From NCBI RefSeq assembly GCF_030403775.1, contig NZ_JAQMWQ010000015.1:1-64000 (forward strand): a stretch of DNA of 64,000 nucleotides, in the 5' to 3' direction. The position numbers were made by a program, and so were the translations under genes. Below, piece after piece: positions 39,894 to 48,566 of the stretch; positions within the stretch are counted from its first letter, which is position 1; every line of letters begins with the position of its first letter. The notes beneath the pieces were generated by a model. The model did no database searches. It saw nothing but the letters and a program-made list of their open reading frames with translations, and was not told the origin of the DNA. The DNA comes from Paenibacillus sp. BSR1-1. GTDB lineage: Bacteria; Bacillota; Bacilli; Bacillales; Cytobacillaceae.

Positions 39894-41411
39894 TTGGCTT
39901 TCCTTCGGTTTTTTACTTTACTTTTTAAAAATAAATGGCTCATATATATTCTGCTAACGTTAGTTCCTTCTTTGGCTATTAGTTCTTATTTGGCACAGAA
40001 TCAGGTAAGTGTCACGGAACTAGAATATAAAGAGAAAGCTCAGGATTATGCCAATTTTCATGCCATAACGATAGAGCATTTTCTAAGTGAAACGGTTGGA
40101 AGACTTGAAATGCTGGCTACCTCGATCAAGGTCCAAAATAATAACCTTAATGGGGTAGAAAAAATACTGAGGGAAACGATGGGGAAAGATCCGCGTTTTT
40201 CAGGTTTCTACTGGGCAAGTACAAACGGGGACCTGTTAATTAGTACGAACAAAATCAATTCTCCCGTTAACGTAAGTGACCGAACTTATTTTCAGGAAGC
40301 GATTCAATCAGAGAAAACCAGTATATCAGAGCCACATTTTGGCCGTGTGACCGGAAGGTATATCATTTCAATCGCCACCCCAATTGTGACCCACGGAGAA
40401 ATTCAAGGTGTTCTTGTTGCCAGCTTACGAATCGATGAAATAGAGACAGCAATTCAGAATTTATTAAAGGATGAAATGATTATCGTCTATGATGGAAACG
40501 GAAAACAATTAATTAAGGCTGGTTCCATCCCTAAGCAAGATTCGGTTAAATCCAGCATGAATGTTTCTCAGGTACCATGGACGATTTCTGCCTTCGTCAC
40601 ATCTGATGATGAACTCATTTTTTGGAAGACCTTTTTTATTAGCCTTGCCGTGCTCTTAACCATTACGAACATCTTATTTTTATTGGCAAAATATGTCCTT
40701 TTACATCAAAGATTGAAAAAGGAAAAAGCACAGACGGAGATTCAAAAGCTTGAATTAATCGGCAATCTCGCTGCCAGCACGGCCCATGAAATTAGAAATC
40801 CACTTACTGGCATTAAGGGATTAGTGAAGCTCTTAAGTGAGGAAATTGAGGATGAAAAGGCACAGCGATATTTCAATGTCATTCAAACGGAAATTGACCG
40901 AATTAATGCCATCGTAAGTGAATTACTAATGCTCGGCAAGCCGACGGCTTTTACACTAAAAACCTATAATGCCAATGACATTATCCGAGAAATCTTCCCG
41001 ATTATTTATTCCGAGGCCAATTTTATGAATGTGGAATTGGATATTCAATACGCTGAAGTAGATCTACCTGTATCCTGCGTAAAAGACCACCTAAAACAGG
41101 TCATACTCAATCTAACGAAAAACTCTATCCATGCGATGCCCAGCGGCGGCAAACTTACCATCCAACTAGAAAAAGCAGCTGACACTTGCAAAATAACCGT
41201 AGCAGATAACGGGGTAGGAATGCAGAAGGATCAAATTTCTCAGGCCTTTAATCCTTTTTACACACTTAAGAAAGATGGCTCGGGATTAGGTTTAACCGTA
41301 TGCAAACGGATAATCGATTCGTATGGCGGGGATATTTCTATCAAAAGCATTCCAAATGAAGGAACAGAGGTAGAAATTGCCCTTCCTCTTTCATTTGAAA
41401 AAAAATTGTAG
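39894..41411 (+). CDS. Membrane sensor histidine kinase (dCache, KinD-like)
   Basis: The 505-residue orphan histidine kinase has membrane helices at about 14-31 and 243-268 enclosing an extracellular dCache sensor (GFYWASTNGDLLISTNK, DRTYFQEA). The phosphoacceptor box is STAHEIRNPLTGIKGLVKLL (H298), then N-box QVILNLTKNSIHAM and ATP-lid motifs DNGVGM and GSGLGL. The layout resembles sporulation kinases such as KinD, which feed the Spo0 phosphorelay. No response regulator is adjacent. The TTG start follows GAGGAG. Confidence 0.88.
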   Translation: MAFLRFFTLLFKNKWLIYILLTLVPSLAISSYLAQNQVSVTELEYKEKAQDYANFHAITIEHFLSETVGRLEMLATSIKVQNNNLNGVEKILRETMGKDPRFSGFYWASTNGDLLISTNKINSPVNVSDRTYFQEAIQSEKTSISEPHFGRVTGRYIISIATPIVTHGEIQGVLVASLRIDEIETAIQNLLKDEMIIVYDGNGKQLIKAGSIPKQDSVKSSMNVSQVPWTISAFVTSDDELIFWKTFFISLAVLLTITNILFLLAKYVLLHQRLKKEKAQTEIQKLELIGNLAASTAHEIRNPLTGIKGLVKLLSEEIEDEKAQRYFNVIQTEIDRINAIVSELLMLGKPTAFTLKTYNANDIIREIFPIIYSEANFMNVELDIQYAEVDLPVSCVKDHLKQVILNLTKNSIHAMPSGGKLTIQLEKAADTCKITVADNGVGMQKDQISQAFNPFYTLKKDGSGLGLTVCKRIIDSYGGDISIKSIPNEGTEVEIALPLSFEKKL

Positions 41412-41429
41412 GATCTCCCTGCGATTTTT

Positions 41430-41470
41430 TTAGTATTCCTCCTCACAAAAAGGAGGAATACAATTTTTCT
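41430..41470 (+). terminator. Terminator of the kinase gene
   Basis: GTATTCCTCCT and AGGAGGAATAC form an 11 bp stem with a short A-rich loop, followed by AATTTTT. Confidence 0.65.
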
Positions 41471-41505
41471 AAGAGAATAATATTGAACGATGGGAGAGTG
41501 ATAGG

Positions 41506-42030
41506 ATGACAAGAAAGTCTTTTTTGATGATGCCATTACCTGGCTATGAACCAGAAATTGGCCGTTGGCTCTGGTCTCTAGAAGATGTCCGGCGCACGAT
41601 TAAAGAACGATTAGCTGGACTGAGTCAGGATTTGATTGATAGAAGGCTTGAAGGAAGACATTCAATTGGAAGCCTTCTTTACCATATTGCGCTGATTGAA
41701 GCAGATTGGTTATATGAAGAAGTCCTTTGTTCAGGATGGCCGTCTGAAGTACAAGCTATGTTTCCGTTAGAACACCGGAATTCTTCCGGAGAATTAGCAC
41801 ATTTTCAAGGTGAAACCATTGAAGCTCATTTCGATCGAATGGATTCCATTCGTGAAATCTTCCTTTCTCACTTCCGAACAATGGATATGAAGGATTGGAG
41901 AAAGCCAAGAGTTCTGCCAAACTATGATGTAACTCCCGAGTGGGTTGTATATCATCTAGTTGAACATGAAGCCCATCACCGAGGACAAATTTTTCAACTA
42001 TTGAACTATTTGGAGCAATTAGAGGATTAA
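41506..42030 (+). CDS. DinB-family protein
   Basis: The 174-residue four-helix-bundle protein of the DinB/YfiT superfamily has the metal ligand pattern SLLYHIALIEADW (first His) and EHEAHHRGQIFQLL (last His pair). Members are metal-dependent transferases or thiol-related enzymes; the substrate here is unknown. GGGAGAG lies before the ATG. A strong terminator follows. Confidence 0.85.
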   Translation: MTRKSFLMMPLPGYEPEIGRWLWSLEDVRRTIKERLAGLSQDLIDRRLEGRHSIGSLLYHIALIEADWLYEEVLCSGWPSEVQAMFPLEHRNSSGELAHFQGETIEAHFDRMDSIREIFLSHFRTMDMKDWRKPRVLPNYDVTPEWVVYHLVEHEAHHRGQIFQLLNYLEQLED

Positions 42031-42035
42031 TCTCA

Positions 42036-42073
42036 AAAAAAGCAGCTATGCAAAGTGCATAGCTGCTTTTTTA
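42036..42073. terminator. Bidirectional terminator
   Basis: AAGCAGCTATGCA and TGCATAGCTGCTT form a 13 bp stem with a 3-base loop and A/T tracts on both sides. It serves the convergent DinB and MFS genes. Confidence 0.85.
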
Positions 42074-42077
42074 TTCA

Positions 42078-43325
42078 TTATACTTCTTCCCCTTTTTTCA
42101 TTAAAGCCGAAGAGCTTTTGAATAGTGGCACGAGGAATAAAACACCAACGAAAAAGAGTAATGCCGAACCTTCATACATCGCGACAAGAGATAAGCTCTT
42201 TTTCAACCAGCCGCTCATAGTCATGGTGATGACCATTGTCCCCATAAACATCGGATTCAATATTCCGTTGACGCGTCCAATAAAGGCTTCATCGGTATTT
42301 TTCAAAATCATTGTATTAATACCAATGTGAATACAAGGCATAAACAAACCGCTAATGAATTGTGCCGTCAGCGTGATCCATAGCTGCTCCGATAGACCCA
42401 TCACCAAAAATCCAAGTGCACTCACGGTCATCCCAATTGCAAGAAGAATTTGCGGAGGCGTTTTTTTCGCGAGCCCCATCGTGAGGCCTCCTCCTAAAAT
42501 CATTCCAGCGCCGAATGCAGCCATCAGCCATTGCAGCTGTTCTTTTGGCAATCCTAGTTTTTCAGTAATGAGGAAAACGGCGAGCGGCTGTGTCAGTCCC
42601 AGCGCCAAGCCTGCTGCCGCAAAGCAGCCTCCAAGTAACGTAAGTGCTTTGCTGTTCCACACATAACGGAACCCTGCCTTCATTTCCTCGACGAGAGTGG
42701 TTTTTTCTTTATTTTCCTCAATTTCACGGTCAGGCGGCAGCAACATTAAAATCAAAGCAGATAAAATAAAGGCAACACCCATGATCGCAATCGCTGCGTT
42801 AATGCCGTAATGCTGGTAAACGAACGTTCCAATAATTGGTCCTAGAATCATAAAAACCGCAAACAGCGTCTGATACATGGACATCCCCATCTGAATCATT
42901 TCTTCCCTCACATGGAGCTTGAACAGCTTCATTCCCGAAGGCTGGGAAAATTGCGAAAGAATCGAGGAAACCAGTGTTGCAAAGAAAATCGCTTTCCAGC
43001 TTCCGAGGACGAGTGTTAATAATACTACAAAAATAGAAACGGCGCTGAGCAAATCACACCAAACCATCGTTCGTTTTGGGCGCCACCTGTCAGCGAAAGT
43101 ACCCCCAATAAAGGAAAAAAGAAAGATTGGCGCGAACTCGGCAACTGATATAAGCGAGACTGCCACCGGATCTTCATTTGTCTGCTCGATTACAAATAAT
43201 AAAATCGAATAGTTTCGCACCCAAATACCAATTTGCAAAAATAATGTTGAAAGCAAAATCGTGCGAATGACTTGATTACGGAATAATGCCCCCATTGAAA
43301 GTCCCTGGTTTGTTGTTTCCGTCAT
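42078..43325 (-). CDS. MFS drug-type exporter
   Basis: The 415-residue MFS transporter has twelve predicted helices. The signature between helices 2 and 3 is FADRWRPKRTMVW, and a long cytoplasmic loop (PPDREIEENKEKTTLVEEMKAGFRYVW) joins the two halves. It resembles MFS_3-type macrolide or multidrug exporters. AAGGAGG is 7 bases before the ATG but is locked in a hairpin with a T7 tail. A leader with alternative stems and small ORFs precedes it, as in antibiotic-inducible resistance genes. Confidence 0.85.
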   Translation of the reverse strand: MTETTNQGLSMGALFRNQVIRTILLSTLFLQIGIWVRNYSILLFVIEQTNEDPVAVSLISVAEFAPIFLFSFIGGTFADRWRPKRTMVWCDLLSAVSIFVVLLTLVLGSWKAIFFATLVSSILSQFSQPSGMKLFKLHVREEMIQMGMSMYQTLFAVFMILGPIIGTFVYQHYGINAAIAIMGVAFILSALILMLLPPDREIEENKEKTTLVEEMKAGFRYVWNSKALTLLGGCFAAAGLALGLTQPLAVFLITEKLGLPKEQLQWLMAAFGAGMILGGGLTMGLAKKTPPQILLAIGMTVSALGFLVMGLSEQLWITLTAQFISGLFMPCIHIGINTMILKNTDEAFIGRVNGILNPMFMGTMVITMTMSGWLKKSLSLVAMYEGSALLFFVGVLFLVPLFKSSSALMKKGEEV

Positions 43326-43396
43326 AAAAAAACCTCCTTATCCATCAATCTGGATAGGAGGCACTTTGAGGCAACAGGGCAGAGTACACCGTTCAT
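43322..43396 (-). CDS. Leader ORF (24 residues) overlapping the MFS start
   Basis: The ATG at 43396 lies 8 bases after AGGGGAG. The 24-codon frame (MNGVLCPVASKCLLSRLM, ending KEVFL) runs through the whole terminator/anti-Shine-Dalgarno hairpin, and its TGA overlaps the exporter ATG (ATGA). Ribosomes on this ORF would melt the hairpin and hand over to the exporter start. It has no homology that I recognise. Confidence 0.5.
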   Translation of the reverse strand: MNGVLCPVASKCLLSRLMDKEVFL

Positions 43397-43500
43397 TACT
43401 TGTACTCCCCTATTTCCAATAAAAGCCCGCACTAAACCTATCCAGAAAAAATATCCGTTTTATCCGAAATTTTTTTCTAAAAATAGGTTTAGTAGATCAT
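43326..43500 (-). promoter_or_regulatory. Attenuator leader with three alternative stems
   Basis: Four segments in transcript order: 1 ACTAAACCTAT (43493-43483), 2 CTGGATAGGTTTAGT (43445-43431), 3 CCTCCTATCCAG (43361-43350), 4 TGGATAAGGAGG (43344-43333) followed by seven T. 1:2 pair over 11 bp, 2:3 over 9 bp, and 3:4 over 11 bp with one bulge. 3:4 is both a terminator and a block on the AAGGAGG site. A tiny ORF (ATG at 43500, stop at 43491-43489) ends inside segment 1. Confidence 0.7.
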
Positions 43501-43538
43501 TGGCTTTATGGTCACCCTTTCGTTATATCGTATGTTTT

Positions 43539-43567
43539 ATAGTACTTGATTCTATTCAAAGAATCAA
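43539..43567 (-). promoter_or_regulatory. Promoter of the MFS leader
   Basis: On the minus strand TTGATT (43567-43562), a 17 bp spacer and TACTAT (43544-43539). Transcription from about 43532 would give a leader of about 207 bases. The same bases form a CTTGATTC/GAATCAAG dyad. Confidence 0.5.
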
Positions 43568-43598
43568 GATAAATATTGTAGTTTTTTGGAAAAGGGCG

Positions 43599-44021
43599 TT
43601 ATTCAGTTGTTAAACTTTTAAATTTATAAGCTTCCAATTCTAAAATTTTATTTTTAATACATTCTAAACAATACTGTTTATTTAATACTTTATCTGCTGA
43701 GACACAGGATTCTGTCAGAACAAAACCATTTGGCAGCTGGACAGCCACGATGGTGCACTTTCCAAAAAGCTGGACTATTTCAATTTGTGACTTTTCAATC
43801 ATCGCATCAATTTCCGACTTTGTTGCTTTCTGGGTAATTTGTTGCTCCTTTACCGCATAGAAGGAATACTCTGATGGCTCAAATGCTATATCAAAAGCTT
43901 GCTGCGTCGTTTCAATGATATCGTTACTGATTAAATTTCGAACCTTCACTTTTCCATCTGGTGTCATTTCCAATAGCTCAACTTTATTCTCTGGTATTCC
44001 CTTTACTTGAAAAACCTTCAA
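43599..44021 (-). CDS. Gp49-family protein
   Basis: The 140-residue protein has a C-terminal half (EIDAMIEKSQIEIVQLFGKCTIVAVQLPNGFVLTESCVSADKVLNKQYCLECIKNKILELEAYK) that fits the phage Gp49/gp66-type family. The N-terminal half (VFQVKGIPENKVELLEMTPDGKVKV) is not recognised. The TTG at 44021 follows GGAGGGG by 6 bases and is preferred to the upstream GAG-containing start. No other phage genes are nearby. 44037-44245 upstream holds only a CAGGCATTA/TAATGCCTG dyad. Confidence 0.55.
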   Translation of the reverse strand: MKVFQVKGIPENKVELLEMTPDGKVKVRNLISNDIIETTQQAFDIAFEPSEYSFYAVKEQQITQKATKSEIDAMIEKSQIEIVQLFGKCTIVAVQLPNGFVLTESCVSADKVLNKQYCLECIKNKILELEAYKFKSLTTE

Positions 44022-44245
44022 GTTGTTCCCCTCCATTATGCATTAACCCGCTTTTTTATAGCTTATTCGGGGCCTAGTCAAGCTGTGAGCTTTGAATGAA
44101 AGAGAGTGGCAGCGAAAGTGTCCAAAATGTTCAAACTTATAATAATAAGTTAATAGCTTATTTACTGCCCATCACTCCTATTTTTTTAGGAAGACAGGCA
44201 TTATAGCCTTTTTCTTAATGCCTGATACGAAGTCACGACAAGATA

Positions 44246-44995
44246 TCAGTTTCGAAACAAATACAGTCCAAATCCCAACGTATCCCTTCCCCACGTTAAA
44301 TAGGTGCGGCGCCAGGCACGGATTCGCTCCAGCATGGCATCTTGGTCTGGGTCTTCCGGATTCTCCAGACAATAATTCTCAACCGACATGGAATAGAGCC
44401 ACTCATATTCATCCCAATCCTCTTCATTGGCCACATACGACCATAACGGAATTAATCCTAATTCCTCGCCAGCTTTCACATTCTCTGCATGGCTCCTGAG
44501 CTCAGATTCCTCCGCTCCCCCAAGTGCCGCCAAATACTTTGCACTCGGAGTCTGCTTCCAGTAGCCTTCCCCTATTAAAATGAACCCATTTTTCCGTACG
44601 AGACCCTTCATTGCCTTCAAAGTAGACTCCAGCCCGCCTAAAGCATGTGTCGATCCGATACAAATTCCTAAATCATAGCTCCCGACTTCACATTTTTCGA
44701 CTGCAGCACCAGCATCATCCACAATAAACTCAATGCTTCCATCAGGAATTCTCGTACTTGCACTCCTTTTTGCTTCCTCAATGGCCCCCGCATAAAGCTC
44801 AACAGCCGTCCCTGATACCTGGTAATTTTCCACCAGTCGAATCAACAGCTCACAGCGGCCAGCACCAATATCAATTACCTTATCCTGCGGTTTAAGCGAG
44901 GCCATATCAATCATTTTCATAATCTTTTCTTCACTCATCGGGTTATAAAAGGCATGATCCCGATGGGCAATAGCTGAAAATTTATTCCTGTCCAT
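44246..44995 (-). CDS. Class I SAM-dependent methyltransferase
   Basis: The 249-residue methyltransferase has motif I VIDIGAGRCELLIRLV (residues 40-55), a motif II acidic VELYAGAIEEAK, DLGICIGSTHALGG and the post-motif GFILIGEGYWKQTPS. It resembles small-molecule methyltransferases of the UbiE/Coq5 type. GGGGGCCGGG precedes the ATG. The substrate is unknown and no biosynthetic neighbour helps. Confidence 0.85.
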   Translation of the reverse strand: MDRNKFSAIAHRDHAFYNPMSEEKIMKMIDMASLKPQDKVIDIGAGRCELLIRLVENYQVSGTAVELYAGAIEEAKRSASTRIPDGSIEFIVDDAGAAVEKCEVGSYDLGICIGSTHALGGLESTLKAMKGLVRKNGFILIGEGYWKQTPSAKYLAALGGAEESELRSHAENVKAGEELGLIPLWSYVANEEDWDEYEWLYSMSVENYCLENPEDPDQDAMLERIRAWRRTYLTWGRDTLGFGLYLFRN

Positions 44996-45126
44996 TTTCC
45001 CGGCCCCCTTTTTTTAATAATTCTATTTTAATACTATTTACTCCATAATATAAGCCAGCTTTTTCCTTCTTATTAAAATATGTGTTATGATTTTTCATAA
45101 CAACATTAGAGGAAGGATGAAATACG

Positions 45127-45642
45127 TTGTCATTTGAAAGTGTAAAAGCCCATTTTAAACAATGGAATCGTGAACAAGATATGATGGAGTTTGAAACATC
45201 AAGTGCTACTGTAGAACTGGCAGCAGAAGCAATTGGTGTGATTCCTGCCCGGATTGCGAAAACTTTGTCCTTTCGAGGAGAAGACGATCAAGCCATTTTG
45301 GTTGTAGCGGCCGGAGATGCCAAAATCGATAACAAAAAATTTCGCCAAACCTTCGGCTTCAAAGCGCGCATGCTTACTCCCGATGAGGTCCTCGAACAAA
45401 CCGGACATGCTATCGGCGGCGTTTGTCCATTTGGCCTAAAAAATGAGCTCGATGTTTACTTAGATGTCTCCATGAAAAGGTTCGATACCCTATTCCCAGC
45501 ATGCGGGAGCTCCAACTCCGCAATCGAGTTGACGAATGATGAAATGTTTCAATATTCATTTGCTAAGGATTGGGTTGATGTTTGCAAGGGCTGGGAAGAA
45601 GAAGAATTGAAGGAAAAAGTTGCTCTAAATCATGATGCCTAG
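45127..45642 (+). CDS. YbaK/aminoacyl-tRNA deacylase-like protein
   Basis: The 171-residue YbaK/ProRS-associated-domain protein resembles B. subtilis YwhH. It has FETSSATVELAAEAIGV, ARIAKTLSFRG, the substrate loop GDAKIDNKKFRQTFG and GHAIGGVCPFGL. The family hydrolyses mischarged tRNAs such as Cys- or Ala-tRNA(Pro). The TTG start follows GAGGAAGG. It is monocistronic with a strong terminator. Confidence 0.88.
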   Translation: MSFESVKAHFKQWNREQDMMEFETSSATVELAAEAIGVIPARIAKTLSFRGEDDQAILVVAAGDAKIDNKKFRQTFGFKARMLTPDEVLEQTGHAIGGVCPFGLKNELDVYLDVSMKRFDTLFPACGSSNSAIELTNDEMFQYSFAKDWVDVCKGWEEEELKEKVALNHDA

Positions 45643-45647
45643 ATATA

Positions 45648-45686
45648 AACAAGCAGTTGATAGATGAAACAACTGCTTGTTTTTTT
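45648..45686 (+). terminator. Terminator of the YbaK-like gene
   Basis: AACAAGCAGTTG and CAACTGCTTGTT form a 12 bp stem, followed by seven T. Confidence 0.85.
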
Positions 45687-45689
45687 GTA

Positions 45690-46079
45690 TTACAATTCCT
45701 TTTGATCTACATTTAATTCGATTAAATTTCCATCAGGGTCCGCGCAGAAGATTTGTGCGAATCCACTTATGCTGTTGGGCTTTTCTAGAATCTCAATCCC
45801 ATTTTCTCGCAGCCAATTTCGCGTTTCATGATAGTTTTCCACCCTTAACGCGAAGTGGCCTTCTCTGCTTGAAAGGCTTTTATCCTGCCGAATCGTCTGT
45901 GAGGAAGGATCCACGATTAGGTGAAGCTGCTTCCCCTCTATTTCATACCAAGCACCCGGAAAATCAAAAGCAGGGCGCTCAATCTCTTTCAAACATAAAA
46001 TTTTTCCGTAAAAAGCTTTTGCTCGTTCTAAATCTGTCACCGAAAGACTGACATGATGGAGGCATTTATATTTAATCAA
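45690..46079 (-). CDS. VOC-family (glyoxalase-like) protein
   Basis: The 129-residue VOC protein has two beta-alpha-beta-beta-beta modules: HHVSLSVTDLERAKAFYGKIL with metal-ligand His, WYEIEGKQLHLIV, GHFALRV and IFCADPDGNLIELN with the final Glu. It could be a lyase, dioxygenase or resistance protein; relatives are mostly unassigned. The TTG start follows AGGAGATGG. It is convergent with the YbaK-like gene. Confidence 0.8.
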   Translation of the reverse strand: MIKYKCLHHVSLSVTDLERAKAFYGKILCLKEIERPAFDFPGAWYEIEGKQLHLIVDPSSQTIRQDKSLSSREGHFALRVENYHETRNWLRENGIEILEKPNSISGFAQIFCADPDGNLIELNVDQKEL

Positions 46080-46127
46080 GAAACCATCTCCTAAAAGGTT
46101 ATTAAAGTAATTTTATCATTTTCAAGC

Positions 46128-47102
46128 CTATGATGAACATCCTCCGCCGCAGCTCGAACAGCTCGAGCAGCTTGAACCGCCATGATCCCCGCCTCCGTGG
46201 TGGCTGCCACCGCTGTCACCTGAACCATCCGCAGAAGAACCAGTTCCACAAAACATAGCGGTAGTACATCCGCTCGTGGATATGGTCACATTCGCATGAG
46301 CATACGCTTTTGAATATTTCCAATACTCATCAAAATAATAATAGGAGAAAAAGACCATTATAAGGGACAATGATGTCATTTCTCCGAATGTCCGCTGCCT
46401 TGTGAATGTCCCTTTCTTATCTACGTGATAGATTTTTTCAGCTTCATTCAATTGTTCCTTCATTTGAGCAATCAAATAATCAACCAAATCTTTATTATCT
46501 TCATTTCTATTAAAATATTTTTCTTGAAGCCATAGATTACTGCTTTGTCTAAAATCCTTTAAAATCCCCGTGTCCATCGGATGTTTGAAAAAACTCCCCC
46601 ACGATTTCCAGCTATATTCCGTAATTTGAAACAGCTGTGAGAAGACCCAATCAAAAAAGGCACGTTCCTGTGGAGCAGGTTCGGGGCTTGTGTTAGGCGT
46701 GTGGTGAAGCATTTTCCCCATAAATTTCTCTGAAAAAGACTGATATTTTTGTGTAAAAAGCAGCATATCATGCCAGACTTCATCTACTTCATGACTAAAC
46801 ATAGGTGTTTGTTTTAAGAGATTCGCCAGTAGAAAATACCGTTTTAACTCAAACAGCCGCCATTCAAATTCATCTTCATTCTGTTTTGGATTTTCCTGAA
46901 GGAAGCGCTGCTTAACTTGCTGGATATAATCGTCATCTATAGCGGCATTTAACTTTTCAAGCAACGGCTGGATGGGTACATGATCAAGGGCACCAAGACG
47001 GGCAGGGATATTTTCTTTTGCTAATTTTGGCCTGCCTTTCAAGACCATCGTAATGATTCCAGCGGTTACCAAGAGACCTGCTGCTAAAATTCCTACTACC
47101 AA
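46128..47102 (-). CDS. Membrane protein with WHDMLLFTQKY core and Gly/Ser/Cys tail
   Basis: The 324-residue protein has an N-terminal membrane helix (GILAAGLLVTAGIITMVL), a helical domain with DEVWHDMLLFTQKYQSFSEKF (as in glycine-rich-domain proteins), a second hydrophobic stretch near 250, and a low-complexity tail of G, S, H and C (GGSHHGGGDHGG, SSCSSCSSCGGGCSS). The tail could bind metal. The TTG start follows AAGGGGGAG. Similar proteins with cysteine tails occur in Bacillus but are uncharacterised. Confidence 0.65.
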   Translation of the reverse strand: MVVGILAAGLLVTAGIITMVLKGRPKLAKENIPARLGALDHVPIQPLLEKLNAAIDDDYIQQVKQRFLQENPKQNEDEFEWRLFELKRYFLLANLLKQTPMFSHEVDEVWHDMLLFTQKYQSFSEKFMGKMLHHTPNTSPEPAPQERAFFDWVFSQLFQITEYSWKSWGSFFKHPMDTGILKDFRQSSNLWLQEKYFNRNEDNKDLVDYLIAQMKEQLNEAEKIYHVDKKGTFTRQRTFGEMTSLSLIMVFFSYYYFDEYWKYSKAYAHANVTISTSGCTTAMFCGTGSSADGSGDSGGSHHGGGDHGGSSCSSCSSCGGGCSS

Positions 47103-47210
47103 ATTACCACTCCCCCTTTATCCTTATTTTAGATGATAGGAAAAATTTTGTAAAAAACCTTAAAAAATTATGGTAAATTAAGAATACTAGACAAATAGAG
47201 GTGAACGATT

Positions 47211-48008
47211 GTGCTTGAAAATTTCCCTGTTTATATGTCCTCCTTTAATAAAGAAAGAATGATACGAGTCTATCTGCCGGAGAATTATAACGAATATGAA
47301 AGACGCTATCCTGTATTGTATATGCACGATGGGCAAAATGTTTTTGAAGACTTAGTGGCTATACGAGGGATATCGTTAGGAATGAAAGACTACTTGGATC
47401 AAACTAGTCTTGACATTATTGTCGTTGCGATTGACTTGAACCCTGAGGGCGAGGAGCGGGTAAACGAATATTGTCCATGGGTAAACGGCGAAATAAGTAA
47501 GAAAGTATTAGGTTACGCCAGTCCTTCAGGCGGGAGAGGTGATGAATATCTGGACTTCATCGTCCATGAATTGAAACCGCTCATCGATAAGAAATACAGA
47601 ACGGTTACGGACCATACTTCGATGGCAGGCATTTCGCTAGGAGGTCATATTTCTACATATGCTGCCTGCAAGTATCCTCACATTTTTAAAAGAATCGCCG
47701 CTATTTCCCCAGGTTTCTACCGTAACCAGGAAGAAATCGAGAAACTATTAAGGAACTCCGACCTCTCCGCCATCGAGAAGTTTTACATGGACTTTGGCAC
47801 AAAGGAAGTCGGCGAGGATGAGGAAATGAACCAGTTTTTCTTTGGTCTTACTAATGGTGTATATGAAATTTTGAAGGACAAAGTGGAGAGCCTTCACTTT
47901 GAACTAATAGAAAGCGCAGAACACCGCTACGAATTTTTTAGAAAGAGAATCCCATCAATGCTTTCTTATCTATATTCAGACCTCAACAAAACAGGTATGG
48001 CAGATTAA
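47211..48008 (+). CDS. Esterase D-like alpha/beta hydrolase
   Basis: The 265-residue esterase of the putative esterase (EstD/Fes-like) family has YPVLYMHDGQNVFED near the N-terminus, the nucleophile elbow GISLGG and a C-terminal EHRYEFF that supplies the histidine. It has no signal peptide, so it is probably cytoplasmic. Possible substrates include acylated glycans or siderophore esters. The GTG start follows GAGGTGA. Confidence 0.82.
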   Translation: MLENFPVYMSSFNKERMIRVYLPENYNEYERRYPVLYMHDGQNVFEDLVAIRGISLGMKDYLDQTSLDIIVVAIDLNPEGEERVNEYCPWVNGEISKKVLGYASPSGGRGDEYLDFIVHELKPLIDKKYRTVTDHTSMAGISLGGHISTYAACKYPHIFKRIAAISPGFYRNQEEIEKLLRNSDLSAIEKFYMDFGTKEVGEDEEMNQFFFGLTNGVYEILKDKVESLHFELIESAEHRYEFFRKRIPSMLSYLYSDLNKTGMAD

Positions 48009-48025
48009 TCGCCATACCTGTTTGA
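47990..48025. terminator. Bidirectional terminator
   Basis: ACAGGTATGGC and GCCATACCTGT form an 11 bp stem overlapping the end of the esterase gene. It serves the convergent genes ending at 48008 and 48026. Confidence 0.7.
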
Positions 48026-48481
48026 TTAAAATGGTTTTAAAATCATTAGGGTAATGATAATAATAAAAATTACATTTGCCACGTATTCAGTTCGAAAAAG
48101 GGCTTTGGATAAGCGCCAATATTCCTCTGGTATTTCATCACCCTTATGGGATTCTAATAGGGCTTTTACCGGTTTGGACCTCGGTGATAGCAGGAGCGGG
48201 CCAGACGCAAGCGCCACTAAAAAGAGAACGAGACTTACGATATACCATCCCATCCGAAACAAGCTTGGATTAAGGAAGCCCATGATTAAACCCGTCACAA
48301 GTAAAAGCGTACCGCCAACCATCACATAAATATGTAACTTGTGACGGAGTCTATATGAATGCCGTAATTCGGTCATGGTATTTCCAGACTTGACAACTGT
48401 CGTTAAAATAAAACCGGGCCCCATCCCGATAATAGCCGAAAAAATATGAATAAAAACAATGACTTTGTAGAATGTAATCAT
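48026..48481 (-). CDS. DUF2269-family membrane protein
   Basis: The 151-residue protein has four predicted helices. It opens FYKVIVFIHIFSAIIGMGPGFILT and has YRLRHKLHIYVMVGGTLLLVTGLIMG, matching the DUF2269 family. Conserved histidines in helices 1 and 2 recall heme-binding membrane proteins, but no function is known. The ATG at 48481 is preferred because GGAGG lies upstream within the longer frame. Confidence 0.75.
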   Translation of the reverse strand: MITFYKVIVFIHIFSAIIGMGPGFILTTVVKSGNTMTELRHSYRLRHKLHIYVMVGGTLLLVTGLIMGFLNPSLFRMGWYIVSLVLFLVALASGPLLLSPRSKPVKALLESHKGDEIPEEYWRLSKALFRTEYVANVIFIIIITLMILKPF

Positions 48482-48566
48482 TTCTTGGGCGACCTCCAAT
48501 CTCTACAAAGTCATTTTAACACATAATTTCTCTCCTCATGAATCGACTTTGTTACATATTCATGAT

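Noticed and set aside
43599..44021. Prophage remnant around the Gp49-like gene
   Set aside because: No integrase, structural or lysis genes flank it; a single phage-family protein is not enough.
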